The notes under the pieces were generated by a model. That model saw nothing but the letters and a program-made list of their open reading frames with translations, did no database searches and was not told the origin of the DNA. Below, in pieces: positions 33,592-43,358 of a stretch of DNA of 64,000 nt; within the stretch, counting starts at the first letter, position 1, and every line of letters starts with the position of its first letter. The position numbers were made by a program, and so were the translations under genes. Origin of the DNA: Paraburkholderia rhizosphaerae (lineage in GTDB: Bacteria; Pseudomonadota; Gammaproteobacteria; Burkholderiales; Burkholderiaceae); assembly GCF_004366595.1 (NCBI RefSeq), contig NZ_SORE01000011.1, positions 62,001 through 126,000 on the forward strand. The letters are read 5' to 3'.

Positions 33592-34295
33592 CGCCTACAT
33601 CGAAGCAGCAAGCTGTGCGGATTCACGGCGCACCAACTCGTCAATTCACTGGGGCTGGTACGAGGTGCCAGCTGCACAGCTTCTAAAACCTCCGGAGAGA
33701 AGGTAAAGCCGGCTGCCAGCCCCAAACCTGAAGGCGTAGAGTGAACGGCATCGACCGCTGAAGCTCAGGGAGCAAAGATGCGTCAACAGGCGTCGCTTTC
33801 GTAAATCCTCGAATGTAAGTGCCGAATTGTTAGTTTCATCCTGAGCCGCGCCTCCAATTCAAGCGTGGCGACGAAGATGTCGAGTCGATCAGGATCGGTT
33901 TCACTTCCGTCTCAGCCGCGATCACGAGCACGACGCGTTGCCAGTCACCGTACAGGGCCATCGCGAAGATGGCATTTACGCGCAACGCCAGCTACCAGAT
34001 TCCGCCGACGGATCGCGCCACCGGTGCGATACGGGGTATTCACGGCATCTCCTGGAGGAGCCGGCGAGGGTCCATAGCCGTTCGACCACAATCGGCTTTT
34101 CTGTCCAGAAAATATCAATATTGCCTTTTCGCGCCTCGCGTTGAATCATCCACTCCCTCTTCACAAGAGACGCGCGCTCAGCAAATATCAACAGCATTTG
34201 AATCCGAGCGCCGCACTTTGGATGTATATTTGACAGGTCAGAAGTAAGGTAAACTTGATAAAACAGGATGCCCTGGCGAGCCGGAGCTGCAGTGA
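33592..34295. other. Intergenic, no recognised gene
   Basis: About 700 bp after wrbA with no recognised coding potential. The second half is AT-richer and may hold the promoter of the following gene. Confidence 0.35.
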
Positions 34296-35456
34296 TTGAC
34301 TCCGGTCGTTGCAATCGCAACGCATGGGTTTCAGCTTCAGCACAATCTTTCACGATGTCGGAAGCTCATGGCAGACAGGACAGGTGGATTCAACATCGCT
34401 GCGTTCTCATTCTTGAGATCTGGCCGATCAAGTCAACATGCAGAAGTGTGTGCAGGTTCAACAGATCTTTGTAGCGAAGGCCTGTTCGACATGCTTCTTC
34501 CGAAGAAGGATCGGAAAACGCAGTTGTCCCTGGGCGACTACGCGAAAGAGATCGCGGGGATCGGCCACCGTGATGGCGGCCGCGCGGCGTGGGAAGCGGG
34601 GTGGGGCAACGTCGCGGTTTGGCTCGCGCACAAATATTTTCCGGATGAGATAGGCAGTGCACATGCGGACGAATTCCATCGCCCGTTCGTCTCAATGGCC
34701 CTTTTGCCATATGATGCTAGCGCCGAACGCGCCACGGGCGGCATCCTGATAAAGAATGGGACTTGGAAGCCAGTCGTCTGGAACTGGCGCGCTCGATGGA
34801 ACATCCTGGTGATACCGAACCCACGAAAGAGAAAAAAACACGAAGAAGTGGCGATTGTGCTCATTCCCATTTCTGACATTATGCTGCGTGGCGGCCGGGA
34901 AACATTCGGATTCGATGCCGGCGCGAATCCCGAAATTCTTATCCGGTCTGTATTCGTACCCAAACACCGCACCGTATCTTTGAAAGCACTGATGCGAGGC
35001 GATGGGAACGCTCAGGCCGGTTATTGGCAATATCGGCTATCCGCTGCAGCCTTGTTGACCATTCACGCAGTCTTGCCTCTTTATGGCGTGGCTGCCGCTG
35101 CGAGAGCGCCCGCTTCAGGGCGTCAGGTATTACGGAGGGATACTCGTGTGACTCTCGAAGCTTTACGCAACATCGACGCGGCCACACACATGCTTTCAGG
35201 GCTGCTCCAAAGGATGCAGGTACGTGCAATCTGCAATGTGCCACTGGTAACGGATGAATGCAGGGGTATCCGTCGCACCGCCGTTCTAGCTGGCCACCTG
35301 ATTCTGACGGCGGTCGATTCGCTGGCTAGCATCTGCCATGGCAAGACGGACGACGACCAGATTGAGATGCAGTCGAGATGGCGAGACGCACGCACGCTTG
35401 GCCTATGCGCGGAAGTTGCGATCAGGAGTTTCGCCACGCTCTTTGAGGGTCCGTGA
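34296..35456 (+). CDS. Acyl-CoA-dehydrogenase-fold flavin monooxygenase-like protein (up to 386 aa)
   Basis: Resembles group D flavin monooxygenases (HpaB/DszC/HsaA type). EGLFDMLLPKK near residue 61 corresponds to the usual AGLFRLL-P start; GGRAAWEAGWGNVAVWLAHK, ASAERATGGILIKNGTWKPV and VFVPKHRTVSL match the middle-domain pattern, followed by a helical C-terminal domain. The match is weak and the chain is poorly conserved at expected FAD contacts, so it may be divergent or decaying. The true start is uncertain (34296 or 34491). It lies ahead of a MarR regulator on the same strand. Confidence 0.5.
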   Translation: MTPVVAIATHGFQLQHNLSRCRKLMADRTGGFNIAAFSFLRSGRSSQHAEVCAGSTDLCSEGLFDMLLPKKDRKTQLSLGDYAKEIAGIGHRDGGRAAWEAGWGNVAVWLAHKYFPDEIGSAHADEFHRPFVSMALLPYDASAERATGGILIKNGTWKPVVWNWRARWNILVIPNPRKRKKHEEVAIVLIPISDIMLRGGRETFGFDAGANPEILIRSVFVPKHRTVSLKALMRGDGNAQAGYWQYRLSAAALLTIHAVLPLYGVAAAARAPASGRQVLRRDTRVTLEALRNIDAATHMLSGLLQRMQVRAICNVPLVTDECRGIRRTAVLAGHLILTAVDSLASICHGKTDDDQIEMQSRWRDARTLGLCAEVAIRSFATLFEGP

Positions 35457-35708
35457 GTGCCTCGTATTGTCTGCCGGGATTCGCATCTGAACAACGGCAT
35501 CGCGTCGCGCCGGAAAGTCGCCAATCCGTCCGGGCGGTGACTGGTCTTGTCCCACATGCGAAGGGTCAGGCGAGCCACACGCGGTGACGAGGCTACCCCT
35601 GACTGCCTGAATAGGAATCGGAGAATTTTTCGAGTCGCGCATAGCTGCTGCGAATGGGTGCCGCCAGGCGGACGCAGTCTATCCATTACATGGTACGAGG
35701 AGCCAAAG

Positions 35709-36146
35709 ATGTCGTTTTACACGGCAGAGAATTTCCATCACATTGGCAGCGTCGGGTTTCTGCTCAACAAGGCACGTAACCAGATCGTCGCGGACATGGA
35801 TGCCGCGTTGGCGGAGCTGAACGTGAAAGCCCAGTACATTGGAATTCTGATGTCGCTAATGCGCGAGCCGACTGCTACGCCGGCAGGCTTGTCGCGACAG
35901 CTGGGCGTGGATTCGGGCCTCATGACTCGCATGCTGGACAGGCTGGATGCACTCGGTTTGCTTGATCGTTCGCGCGATACAATGGACCGCAGGGTAGTCA
36001 ATCTGCAGCTTACCGCCGCAGGACGTGCTGCCTCCCGGCGAATTGCGGAACTCGCGCCGAACGTCCTCAATGCGCGGCTGCGGAATTTTTCCCCTGCCGA
36101 GCACGACGAATTGCGCCGCTTGCTATACAAACTACTGCTTGACTGA
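35709..36146 (+). CDS. MarR-family transcriptional regulator (145 aa)
   Basis: Winged-helix repressor acting as a dimer. It starts MSFYTAENFHHIGSVGFLLN; the helix-turn-helix is ATPAGLSRQLGVDSGLMTRM and the wing is LLDRSRDTMDRRVVNLQLTA with the conserved D-x-R pair; the C-terminal helix dimerises. The ATG at 35709 follows AGGAGCCAAAG. It lies 250 bp downstream of the monooxygenase-like gene and 460 bp ahead of the cupin gene. Its targets are likely among these detoxification genes, but no operator was identified. Confidence 0.9.
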   Translation: MSFYTAENFHHIGSVGFLLNKARNQIVADMDAALAELNVKAQYIGILMSLMREPTATPAGLSRQLGVDSGLMTRMLDRLDALGLLDRSRDTMDRRVVNLQLTAAGRAASRRIAELAPNVLNARLRNFSPAEHDELRRLLYKLLLD

Positions 36147-36605
36147 GTTCTCTGAACCGATCATAAGATCTGGTGCGCGCGCGAATGGTACGCTTCGACG
36201 TGATGCTTTCGACCGATGAGTCCCGCAAGTATCACCGTCGTGCCAAGCCATGGCGAGGAGATGGTCCGCAGCACTAACCCATTCGCCCGGGCCATAGTCG
36301 CGCAGATCACCTTAACAGCGTTATTCTCGCGAGGATGCAGCATATTCGATTGAAGGCGAGGCTCGCCTACCACGACGATCGTGGATCGCGGCGAGTCGCT
36401 ACAAGAAACGGAGCTCGCGTCGCTCTCGAAGCATCATCTGCGCATCCGGACCTCGACGCTCAGCATCTCCGATGCGCGATGTCCTGAAAATATATCAAAA
36501 ACGTCATTTCCTGCCACGATCAACGTCCCTATTGTTTAGGTATTTCCAAGGCCGGCACTCAATTGCTGAATGCGCCAAGTAGGGTCTGTCATAGGAGGAA
36601 ACAAC
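36147..36605. other. Intergenic, no recognised gene
   Basis: About 460 bp between marR and the cupin gene. No coding motif seen. The part near 36480-36540 is AT-rich and may be the cupin promoter. Confidence 0.35.
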
Positions 36606-37025
36606 GTGACTTACGTTCGATGGATGCTTATGGTGCTGTCCGCGACGATCACTGTCGCTGCCGCGGTGCCTGCAGCGGTTGAGCAACAGCACGAGACAGT
36701 GACGCTCGCCTTTTCGCACGCAGTGCCCAATATGCCGGGCAAGTCTGTTACGGCTGTGTTCGTGGACTATCCGCCCGGCGCCGCATCTTTGCCTCATCGC
36801 CATGCGCCGACTGCGTTCGTCTACGCGTACGTGCTGTCGGGCACGATTGAAAGCCAGGTCGACGATGGGCCTGTGCGCGTTTTGCATGCCGGCGAAAGCT
36901 TCTACGAGGCACCGGGGTCGCGCCATCCGGTAAGTCGCAATGCAAGCTCCAGCGAGCCCGCCAGGATGCTGGCCGTGTTTCTTGTCGACACCGTCGACAA
37001 GAAATTGACTGTACCTTTGAAATGA
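36606..37025 (+). CDS. Secreted cupin-domain protein (139 aa)
   Basis: N-terminal signal peptide (VTYVRWMLMVLSATITVAAA then VPAAVEQQ) followed by a single cupin barrel: metal-binding motif 1 in PPGAASLPHRHAPTAFVYAY with VLSGTIESQVDD, and motif 2 in GESFYEAPGSRHPVSRNAS. Probably a periplasmic metal-dependent small-molecule enzyme or binding protein. The GTG at 36606 is chosen because AGGAGG lies six nt upstream; the ORF opens at 36570. It is 12 bp ahead of the AhpD-like gene, so the two are co-transcribed. Confidence 0.85.
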   Translation: MTYVRWMLMVLSATITVAAAVPAAVEQQHETVTLAFSHAVPNMPGKSVTAVFVDYPPGAASLPHRHAPTAFVYAYVLSGTIESQVDDGPVRVLHAGESFYEAPGSRHPVSRNASSSEPARMLAVFLVDTVDKKLTVPLK

Positions 37026-37037
37026 GAGGATAGCGAA

Positions 37038-37493
37038 ATGTCACAGCGACTTGACTACAACAAGGTTTCCCCTGCCGGCGCCAAATCCCTGGCAGGCGTT
37101 TACGGATATGTGTCAAGCACCACGCTCTCGCCAATTCTGGTTGACCTCGTCTACTTACGGGTGTCGCAGATTAATGGATGCGCATACTGCCTCGACATGC
37201 ATACGCGTGACCTTCTGGAGCGCGGAGAAAAAACCGAGCGGCTTGCTTTGTTGCAGGCATGGCGCGAAGCCGGGGAACTGTTCGACCTGCGGGAGCGCAC
37301 GGCGCTTGCGTGGGCTGAATCGGTAACGCTCGTGGCCGATACCGGTGTTCCGGACGACGAGTACGACGCCGCAAGGAAGGTGTTCAGCGAACAGGAAATC
37401 GTTGACCTTACGATCGCTATTAGCCTCATGAACGTGTACAACCGCATGGCGATAAGCTTCCGCAACACACCACGTGCAGTGCTCGAGATGTGA
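37038..37493 (+). CDS. Carboxymuconolactone-decarboxylase/AhpD-like protein, second copy (151 aa)
   Basis: Paralogue of 22886-23344, alignable end to end (MSQRLDYNKVSPAG; QINGCAYCLDMHTRDLLERG; ISLMNVYNRMAISFR). The redox CxxC pair is present. The ATG follows GAGAGGATAGCGAA. It is co-transcribed with the cupin gene just upstream. The pairing of an AhpD-like gene with an HD-domain gene downstream (38209) recalls the gene set at 22886 and 27405, suggesting an older duplicated module. Confidence 0.88.
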   Translation: MSQRLDYNKVSPAGAKSLAGVYGYVSSTTLSPILVDLVYLRVSQINGCAYCLDMHTRDLLERGEKTERLALLQAWREAGELFDLRERTALAWAESVTLVADTGVPDDEYDAARKVFSEQEIVDLTIAISLMNVYNRMAISFRNTPRAVLEM

Positions 37494-38208
37494 GCTGATG
37501 CGGGACTGAATTTCTTTCAGAAAGGTCAGGATCGTGCGCTGTGACTGAGCGAGCGAGTACGTCTGAGAGACAGATCACAGATCAACGGTGTGACAGACAT
37601 CCTGCGGCGCAATGCACTTGCGAGGTGCAAACCGCAGGAGCCTGCGGGCTACCGGCTTGCGCCCCGCCGCTGTGGATACCCGCTCCGACGGTCGGAGAGA
37701 TGCAACACGACCGGAATGGAATTCTCATGGCGCGACCTTGGGTCAAGGCAGAGCGTCTGGGTCGCAGGCCATATGCCGGGCGGAAAGGCATCATGGTTGC
37801 GTGCTCATGTAGCGCACTGGCCGACGGTATGGGGGATAGCTGCCCCGGTTTGCAACCGGATTATCTTCCATTGCAGTGTCCACCTACACTTCGGCGCTAG
37901 TCGGGACATTTCCTGAATGACGCATGTGATCGCATGGCGGCGCTGACATCCCGTTTGTCGGTGTGCCTCCGTCGCTAAGTCTGGTGAGGCGCCGGACGCT
38001 GGCGTATTAGCTGACAATCCGGCCAGCGTGTTCGGAAGACGAAGGTCGATAAATAAAAGCTGCTTTTCTGGGCCCAGGTGTTTCGTGCCAAAGGTGGCAT
38101 GAATTGCATGTTTACTTGGCGTTGATGTAGCGATGAGCATTCCTACTTTAATGACGTCGCTGTCGAGAACGACGCTTTCTTCGTCATGTATTCATTAGGA
38201 GCATAAAC
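37494..38208. other. Intergenic, no recognised gene
   Basis: About 715 bp between the AhpD-like gene and the exported HD protein. Overlapping short frames on both strands have no recognisable domains. Confidence 0.35.
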
Positions 38209-38979
38209 ATGCAAATCCGACCCACAATCATCGCCGGGCTTGTCATCATCGCGGCCGCCTTTGCCAGCACCGTTCAAGCATCCGCAAGCGCGGCGCCTCT
38301 ACCTTCAGCCGCCAATTCGATTCATCGTGATGCAGAGGATGCTCTTGCCGGCATAACTGTTCCTGATAGTCAGCTCGCGCGCGATGCAACGCAGCTCGTT
38401 CGGGAGTCTGAGGGCGAGTTCCTGTTTGACCATTCCCTGCGCGTCTACTATTGGGCCGCGATGGCAGGGAAACGCAAGGGCTTCGCAATCGATCCGGAAC
38501 TTCTCTATGTCGCGTCGATGTTTCATGATTTTGGCCTGACTCAGCGATATCAGGAAAGCCATTTGCGATATGAAGTCGACGGAGCAAATGCAGCTCGTGA
38601 TTTCCTGCGCAGTCACGCCATTCCCGAAGCCGATAGCCAGACGGTCTGGCTTGCCATTGCTTTGCATACGACGAACGGGATCTCGGCAAATCTGTTCCCG
38701 CTCGCTGCGCTTGTGGCGGATGGTGCAAACATGGACCTGGTGGGCACCGGATATGACGACTTCACGAGCGCACAGAGAAGCGCGGTCGAGGCCGCTTACC
38801 CACATCCTCCCGGATTTGCAGAGGAATTTATGCAATCGCTCTACGACAGCCTCAAGCATCGTCCTGAAACTACACAGGGAACGGGTCTGGCCGATGTGAT
38901 GGCCTATAAGGATCCACGGTTCGTTCGCCGGGACTTCAGCGCTCTGATGCGTCGCTCGCCTTGGGCCAAAGGAAAATAA
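38209..38979 (+). CDS. Exported HD-domain protein (256 aa)
   Basis: A signal peptide (IIAGLVIIAAAFASTVQASA) precedes an HD domain paralogous to 27405-28037: FLFDHSLRVYYWAAMAG, VASMFHDFGLTQRYQE with the HD pair, and IALHTTNGISANLF. Export of an HD phosphohydrolase-like enzyme is unusual; cyanamide-hydratase-like relatives are normally cytosolic. The ATG at 38209 follows TAGGAGCATAAAC. It may act on a small molecule in the periplasm; substrate unknown. Confidence 0.82.
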   Translation: MQIRPTIIAGLVIIAAAFASTVQASASAAPLPSAANSIHRDAEDALAGITVPDSQLARDATQLVRESEGEFLFDHSLRVYYWAAMAGKRKGFAIDPELLYVASMFHDFGLTQRYQESHLRYEVDGANAARDFLRSHAIPEADSQTVWLAIALHTTNGISANLFPLAALVADGANMDLVGTGYDDFTSAQRSAVEAAYPHPPGFAEEFMQSLYDSLKHRPETTQGTGLADVMAYKDPRFVRRDFSALMRRSPWAKGK

Positions 38980-39082
38980 CTATTGTTGAGGAACGCCGCG
39001 GCGGCGGTGTAAAGGACCTCGACTTTGTGACGTCTAGCCTGTCCTTCCGACCGGCGCCTCGTCGCGATCACAGCAGGTTCAT

Positions 39083-40255
39083 CTACCAGTCCATGCGATG
39101 TTTCTCCTCGGTTTGCTGATGCCGCTGGTCGTCGTCGGCATGCAGGTAGAGGCTCGTCGTGGTCAGCGACGCGTGACCAAGGTTGTCGCGGATGAGTCGC
39201 AGATCGATGTCGCCGTCGGCCATGTGGGAGCCTGCGCTGTGGCGCAGCCAGTGCGCGGACGCCCGCTCGAGCTGCGCGGCGCGGACGACATATTCGTCAC
39301 CGCGCAGACGGAGTTTTCCGGCGGCGCCGGCGAAAATGTCCTTGACGATCGTGTGTAACGCCGAGCGCGTGAGTGGCTTCGTGGATTTTCCGAGGGGCAG
39401 CACAAGCGGCGTGTCCTCATGCGGGGTGGGCAGCACGGACAGGCCGCGTTCGCGCCGGTAGCGGCCCAGCTCGACCATCATTTCGGCGGAGGCGGGCACG
39501 AGCCGCTCCACGTCGCCTTTGCCGAGTACCTGGAGCCACCAGCGCTCGTGCCCGTCGGCGTCGCGCCGGCAGAAGAAGTGTCCCATCGAATTGCCGCTGA
39601 CTTCCGAAATGCGCAGGCCGCCCAGGTAGAGCAGGGTGAAGAGCCACCGCGCACGCCAGTAACGCTCGCGCTCCCGGTCCGTCTCGCGGGGCAGCGAGTC
39701 GATGTACGCCTTCACCTCCTGCCACAGGTCGCGCCCGAGGAAGCGCGTGACACGCGGCGCCGCCCGCCGCGCGCGCTGGCGCGAGAGCGACAGCGGGTTG
39801 CCGGCGAGATAGCCCGCACCGACGAGCCACGAAAAGAGTGCGTTGATGATCACCATCGCCTGACGCTGGCTGGTCGCGGCGAGCGGCCCGTGGAACGGTC
39901 GCCAGCGCGGATCGTCGCGGGCAAACTTGCGCCCGGTGGCGACCCAGCGTGCACGCGGCTGCGGATCGGCGAGAAAGCGCTGGTAGACGAGCAGATCCTC
40001 GTGTGTGAGCGATGACAGCGGCTTGCCGAGCTGGACGATCGACCATAACAGCAGCCGTTCGGCTTCCTTGCGGTAGTTCTCGAACGTGGTGCGGGTATCG
40101 GCAACACGGGCCAGCCATGCGCGCACGGCCGCGAGATCGTCATCGGCGGTGATCTGGCGGCGGCCGGTGGCGCGGTTCACGCCGGTGCGGCCGTCGAGAT
40201 CATCGGGCAGGTCGAGTACGTCCAGCGGGCGCGGTGCGATCAGGGTCGTTTGCAT
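39083..40255 (-). CDS. Tyrosine recombinase/integrase (390 aa)
   Basis: Phage-integrase-family site-specific recombinase. The N-terminal SAM-like core-binding domain spans about residues 40-150. The catalytic domain has Arg in LYLGGLRISEVSG, the H-x-x-R of ASAHWLRHSAGSHMADGDID, His in LGHASLTTTSLYLHADD and the nucleophile Tyr in SLYLHADD. Length is normal. It is divergent from kfrA across about 150 bp. The pair is typical of Burkholderiales plasmids and islands, where the recombinase may resolve multimers or integrate elements. No attachment site was identified. Confidence 0.93.
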   Translation of the reverse strand: MQTTLIAPRPLDVLDLPDDLDGRTGVNRATGRRQITADDDLAAVRAWLARVADTRTTFENYRKEAERLLLWSIVQLGKPLSSLTHEDLLVYQRFLADPQPRARWVATGRKFARDDPRWRPFHGPLAATSQRQAMVIINALFSWLVGAGYLAGNPLSLSRQRARRAAPRVTRFLGRDLWQEVKAYIDSLPRETDRERERYWRARWLFTLLYLGGLRISEVSGNSMGHFFCRRDADGHERWWLQVLGKGDVERLVPASAEMMVELGRYRRERGLSVLPTPHEDTPLVLPLGKSTKPLTRSALHTIVKDIFAGAAGKLRLRGDEYVVRAAQLERASAHWLRHSAGSHMADGDIDLRLIRDNLGHASLTTTSLYLHADDDQRHQQTEEKHRMDW

Positions 40256-40316
40256 GGATTTGGGCCGCTACGAGGATGTGGCGCGGTGATTTTCGCACCT
40301 CGCCCCGTTTATTTCA

Positions 40317-40334
40317 ACATTACAGGATTAATGT
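40317..40334. promoter_or_regulatory. Inverted repeat in the integrase-kfrA divergent promoter region
   Basis: ACATTA (40317-40322) and TAATGT (40329-40334) around a 6-bp spacer, in the AT-rich region between two divergent genes. It is a candidate KfrA or integrase operator. Confidence 0.35.
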
Positions 40335-40403
40335 CAAAATTCCGGCGAAAAAGAGTAGGGAATTCATGAGTTATACAGTAATATTATCGATCTTCTACCC
40401 TGC

Positions 40404-41420
40404 ATGCCCATGTCCGACGCCATTCCTGACGAAGCCGGCCTGCGGGCCGAGATCGAGCAGCTCAAGGCCGAATTCCCGGGGACCCGCGACCTGTATCGGG
40501 AAGTCTGTGCGTTGCTGTTCTTCCGCTATGGCGTCACGCCGACGGCGAACCGCCTCTACCAGCTGGTCCGGCGGGGCAGCATGAGCACGCCCGTCGCGGT
40601 ATTGGCCGGATTCTGGGCCGACCTGCGCGAGAAAAGCCGCGTGCGCATCGAGCACGCCGATCTCCCCGAGGAACTGCGCGAAGCCGCTGGCGAGCTGGTG
40701 GCCATGCTGTGGAAACGCGCTGCCGGCGCGGCGCGGGATGCGCTAACGACCCTGCGGGACGAAGTGGAAGCTGTCAGGCTCGCGGCCGAGGCCTCGGTCG
40801 CGACCCTGCAGGCGGATCTGGCGCGTACCGAGTCGGCGCTGGGTCAGCATACGGATGCGCTGCTCGCCGCGCAGGTTCGCATTCAGGAACTCGAGCAGGC
40901 GCAGGCGGCGGCTGCGGCCACACGTGACGCGCTTGAGGGCGAGCTGGCGCGCGTACAGCAGGTATTGCGTGAGCGGGACATGGCCCTGGCGCAGGCCCGC
41001 ACCGATTTCGCGGCCGAACTCGAGAAGCAGCGTGCCAGCACGGATCTGGCCGAGACACGTCTGCAGGCGGCGGAAAGGCGCGCCCTACTAGAGATCGAGC
41101 GGGAACGCAGCGCGAATACGCGTCTGCAACGCGCCATGGAAAGCGCGCAGCAACGCGCGGCCCGCGACGTCGAGCGGGCGCAGGCCGAGATCCAGTCGCT
41201 GCAGACCCAGGTGGGCGATCTGCGTCATCAGGCGGGCGTGCTGGAAGGTCGGCTTGAAGCGATGCGCGCAAGCCATGCGGCCCAGGCGCAGGAAGTTAGA
41301 TCCGTGCGACAGAAAGCGTCCAGTGCGGACGGTGCTGCACGACGTGCCCCGCGGCGCATGGCCCGGCAGTCCTCCAGCCCGGCGAAAGCTGCTGCTCGAA
41401 AACGCGGCGCGAAGACATGA
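40404..41420 (+). CDS. KfrA-like DNA-binding coiled-coil protein (338 aa)
   Basis: The N-terminal 110 residues form the KfrA-type helix-turn-helix domain (LRAEIEQLKAEFPGTRDLYR, YGVTPTANRLYQLVRRGSMS). Residues about 120-300 are a long Ala/Glu/Gln-rich coiled coil (VATLQADLARTESALGQHTD and following), and the tail is basic. KfrA proteins bind their own promoter, form filaments and help plasmid segregation. ATGs at 40404 and 40410 are both possible. Divergent from the tyrosine recombinase. Supports plasmid or island origin of this segment. Confidence 0.88.
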   Translation: MPMSDAIPDEAGLRAEIEQLKAEFPGTRDLYREVCALLFFRYGVTPTANRLYQLVRRGSMSTPVAVLAGFWADLREKSRVRIEHADLPEELREAAGELVAMLWKRAAGAARDALTTLRDEVEAVRLAAEASVATLQADLARTESALGQHTDALLAAQVRIQELEQAQAAAAATRDALEGELARVQQVLRERDMALAQARTDFAAELEKQRASTDLAETRLQAAERRALLEIERERSANTRLQRAMESAQQRAARDVERAQAEIQSLQTQVGDLRHQAGVLEGRLEAMRASHAAQAQEVRSVRQKASSADGAARRAPRRMARQSSSPAKAAARKRGAKT

Positions 41421-41579
41421 GCGGCACAGGACGCGGGCGACGGAAGGCGGTCTGCCCGAAAATCGGGGCGCTCATGCGTTACGAAGAGCGCGTGGTGGAG
41501 TGCACTCAAGATTCGGACTTTTTCGTACGTTAAGCGCCTGGGCGGCGATTCCGAATGTCGCTGAACGACCCCACAACTG

Positions 41580-41990
41580 CCTGTCGACCCGATGTGGGAG
41601 CTCTGGCCGGTAGCAAGCTGGAACCTGTTTGCCGCGTGCGACGAGCTCGCGATAGCGTAGGCATAGGCGCGCCTGCGCATCCCAGGCGTGGTCAACGACG
41701 GGCGTGGGCTCCCTTCGTGGCGTCGCTGAATGTCAGGACTTACGCGGGCTGGGTGCTGGTAGCTCCAGGCTGCTTCGACGAGCAGCCTTCTGGCATAGCT
41801 GTTGCCGCTTCTCGCCTGAGAAGTGTTCGGACCGGCGTGGCGCCTGGCCAGGTCATCAACTGGTGGGGGTGCGAAGCGTGAAGATCGCCCAGCTCCGCGA
41901 ACATCCCCACCGCGGTGGTAAACTGCACGCCCCGCATGGTCTGCAGGCCCATGCACCGCCGGATAGAAGCGCCAGTTGAGAACGGCCTCG
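41580..41990 (-). pseudogene. IS110-family transposase, decayed C-terminal remnant
   Basis: Two minus-strand frames together carry the C-terminal IS110 transposase pattern: MRGVQFTTAVGMFAELGDLH in one and SGNSYARRLLVEAAWSYQHP followed by ARVSPDI in another. At least one frameshift separates them and the N-terminal DEDD half is absent. It is not related closely to the intact IS110 element at 43818. The rest of 41421-42135 has no recognised gene. Confidence 0.65.
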
Positions 41991-42135
41991 TGTAACGCGG
42001 CTTCGTCGGCAGTCGAAGAGATCACCAACAGATACGGCCGGTACATGTGGAGACACGTTTAATACGTTATGCGCGTTACCTGTTTTGAAGACAGGTGCCG
42101 GCTTGTCAACAATCCACGGGTTCGAAGAATTGGAG

Positions 42136-43053
42136 TTACGGCCCCTGATCCGGTTTTCTGATCGCGGATGACCCTGCCTGACCTGCGGCTGTATCGGTGG
42201 CCGTCTCAGCCGTCGCGCTCGACACGATGTGCAATTCTCGCGTGCGCAACGGCAGCGAACATTGCGCGTCGGTCAGTGTCTGACGCACCTGGCGCGCGAG
42301 CTCCCATCGCATGGTCCAGAACATGTCCGTTTTCGACCAGACGCGGATATTCAGCACCGCCGTGCTGTCGTCGAAGCGGATGACCATCACCTGCGGTGCG
42401 GGATCGCGGAGCGCACGCGGGTCGGCCGCGGCGAGGGTGCGCAGCACCTCAAGCGCGCGATCCACATCGTCACCGATCGAAATCTCCACTTCGAGATCGA
42501 GCCGGCGCATCGGATTGCGGCTGAAGTTGCGGATCGAATTGCTCCACAACGCGCTGTTCGGCACGTATTCGCAGATGCCGTCGGGTTTGGTGAGGCGCGT
42601 CGTGAACAGATTGACTTCGAAGACCGTACCCGCGACACTGCCGGCTCCGCCCTCGATATAGTCGCCGACCTTGAACGGGCGCAACACCAGCAGCATGATG
42701 CCGGCCGCGATGTTCTGCATCGTGCCTTGCAGCGCGAGACCAATCGCAAGACCGGCGGCGCCAAGCACGGCAATGATGCTAGCCGTCTGGATGCCTAACT
42801 GCGACAGCGCACCGACGATCGCGACAATGCGAATGCCCCACAGACCAATGTCGCAGACGATCGGTCGCAGCGTGGCGTCCATGCGTGATTGACGCGCGAG
42901 CAGCCGGCTCAGCGACACCGAAGCGCGGCGCGCGATCCACCATCCGATCACCAGTATCGCCGCAGCGGCGCACAGACGAATAGAAAACACGGTGAGCGCA
43001 TCCAGCAGGAAGGCCCATCTGTCCGGACTGATTTCGACGAGAAGATTCTCCAT
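42136..43053 (-). CDS. mscS: MscS-family mechanosensitive channel (305 aa)
   Basis: Small-conductance mechanosensitive channel that opens in osmotic downshock. Three transmembrane helices: the first around FSIRLCAAAAILVIGWWIA, the second around IGLWGIRIVAIVGALSQLGI, and the pore helix GAAGLAIGLALQGTMQNIAA, with Gly/Ala packing. The cytosolic vestibule follows (FKVGDYIEGGAGSVAGTVFE; PNSALWSNSIRNFSRNPMRR). Length is slightly above the E. coli protein owing to a polar C-terminal tail. It stands alone on the minus strand between IS remnants. Confidence 0.94.
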   Translation of the reverse strand: MENLLVEISPDRWAFLLDALTVFSIRLCAAAAILVIGWWIARRASVSLSRLLARQSRMDATLRPIVCDIGLWGIRIVAIVGALSQLGIQTASIIAVLGAAGLAIGLALQGTMQNIAAGIMLLVLRPFKVGDYIEGGAGSVAGTVFEVNLFTTRLTKPDGICEYVPNSALWSNSIRNFSRNPMRRLDLEVEISIGDDVDRALEVLRTLAAADPRALRDPAPQVMVIRFDDSTAVLNIRVWSKTDMFWTMRWELARQVRQTLTDAQCSLPLRTRELHIVSSATAETATDTAAGQAGSSAIRKPDQGP

Positions 43054-43239
43054 GTGTCTTGACGATCCCTTTATTGGACAGCGGGTGGATTGCCGCGCGC
43101 GAGCATCGACTATAGATGTGGGCGACCTCGATTGGCTTCCGGAAACTTAACCAGAAAACTTCCATTTTGGGTGTTTTCGGCGTCCCACATGAGCCCTCAC
43201 ATCCTGCGAATACCAACCTTTGCCTGCCCGCTTCATCAT

Positions 43240-43358
43240 CGCGGATGCACGACTGCAATGCCGTCCGGCCGCATTCGAGTCTGGCCCATCTGACACCCAA
43301 CGCGTTCAAGCAGCGGTATTGTTCAGGTGAAGCAATCGACGCCGTACTCCAGGATTGA
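43240..43358 (+). pseudogene. IS3-family OrfB transposase, C-terminal remnant
   Basis: DCNAVRPHSSLAHLTPNAFK and QRYCSGEA match the last 35 residues of IS3-group transposases (Y-N-x-x-RPHSSLGYLTP). The catalytic domain is missing. The flanking 43054-43239 shows no gene. Confidence 0.6.

Noticed and set aside
39417..40118. 233-codon minus-strand frame
   Set aside because: Alternative frame of the tyrosine recombinase, Ala/Arg-rich without motifs.
41228..42046. 272-codon minus-strand frame
   Set aside because: A chance frame spanning the antisense of kfrA and one reading frame of the IS110 remnant.
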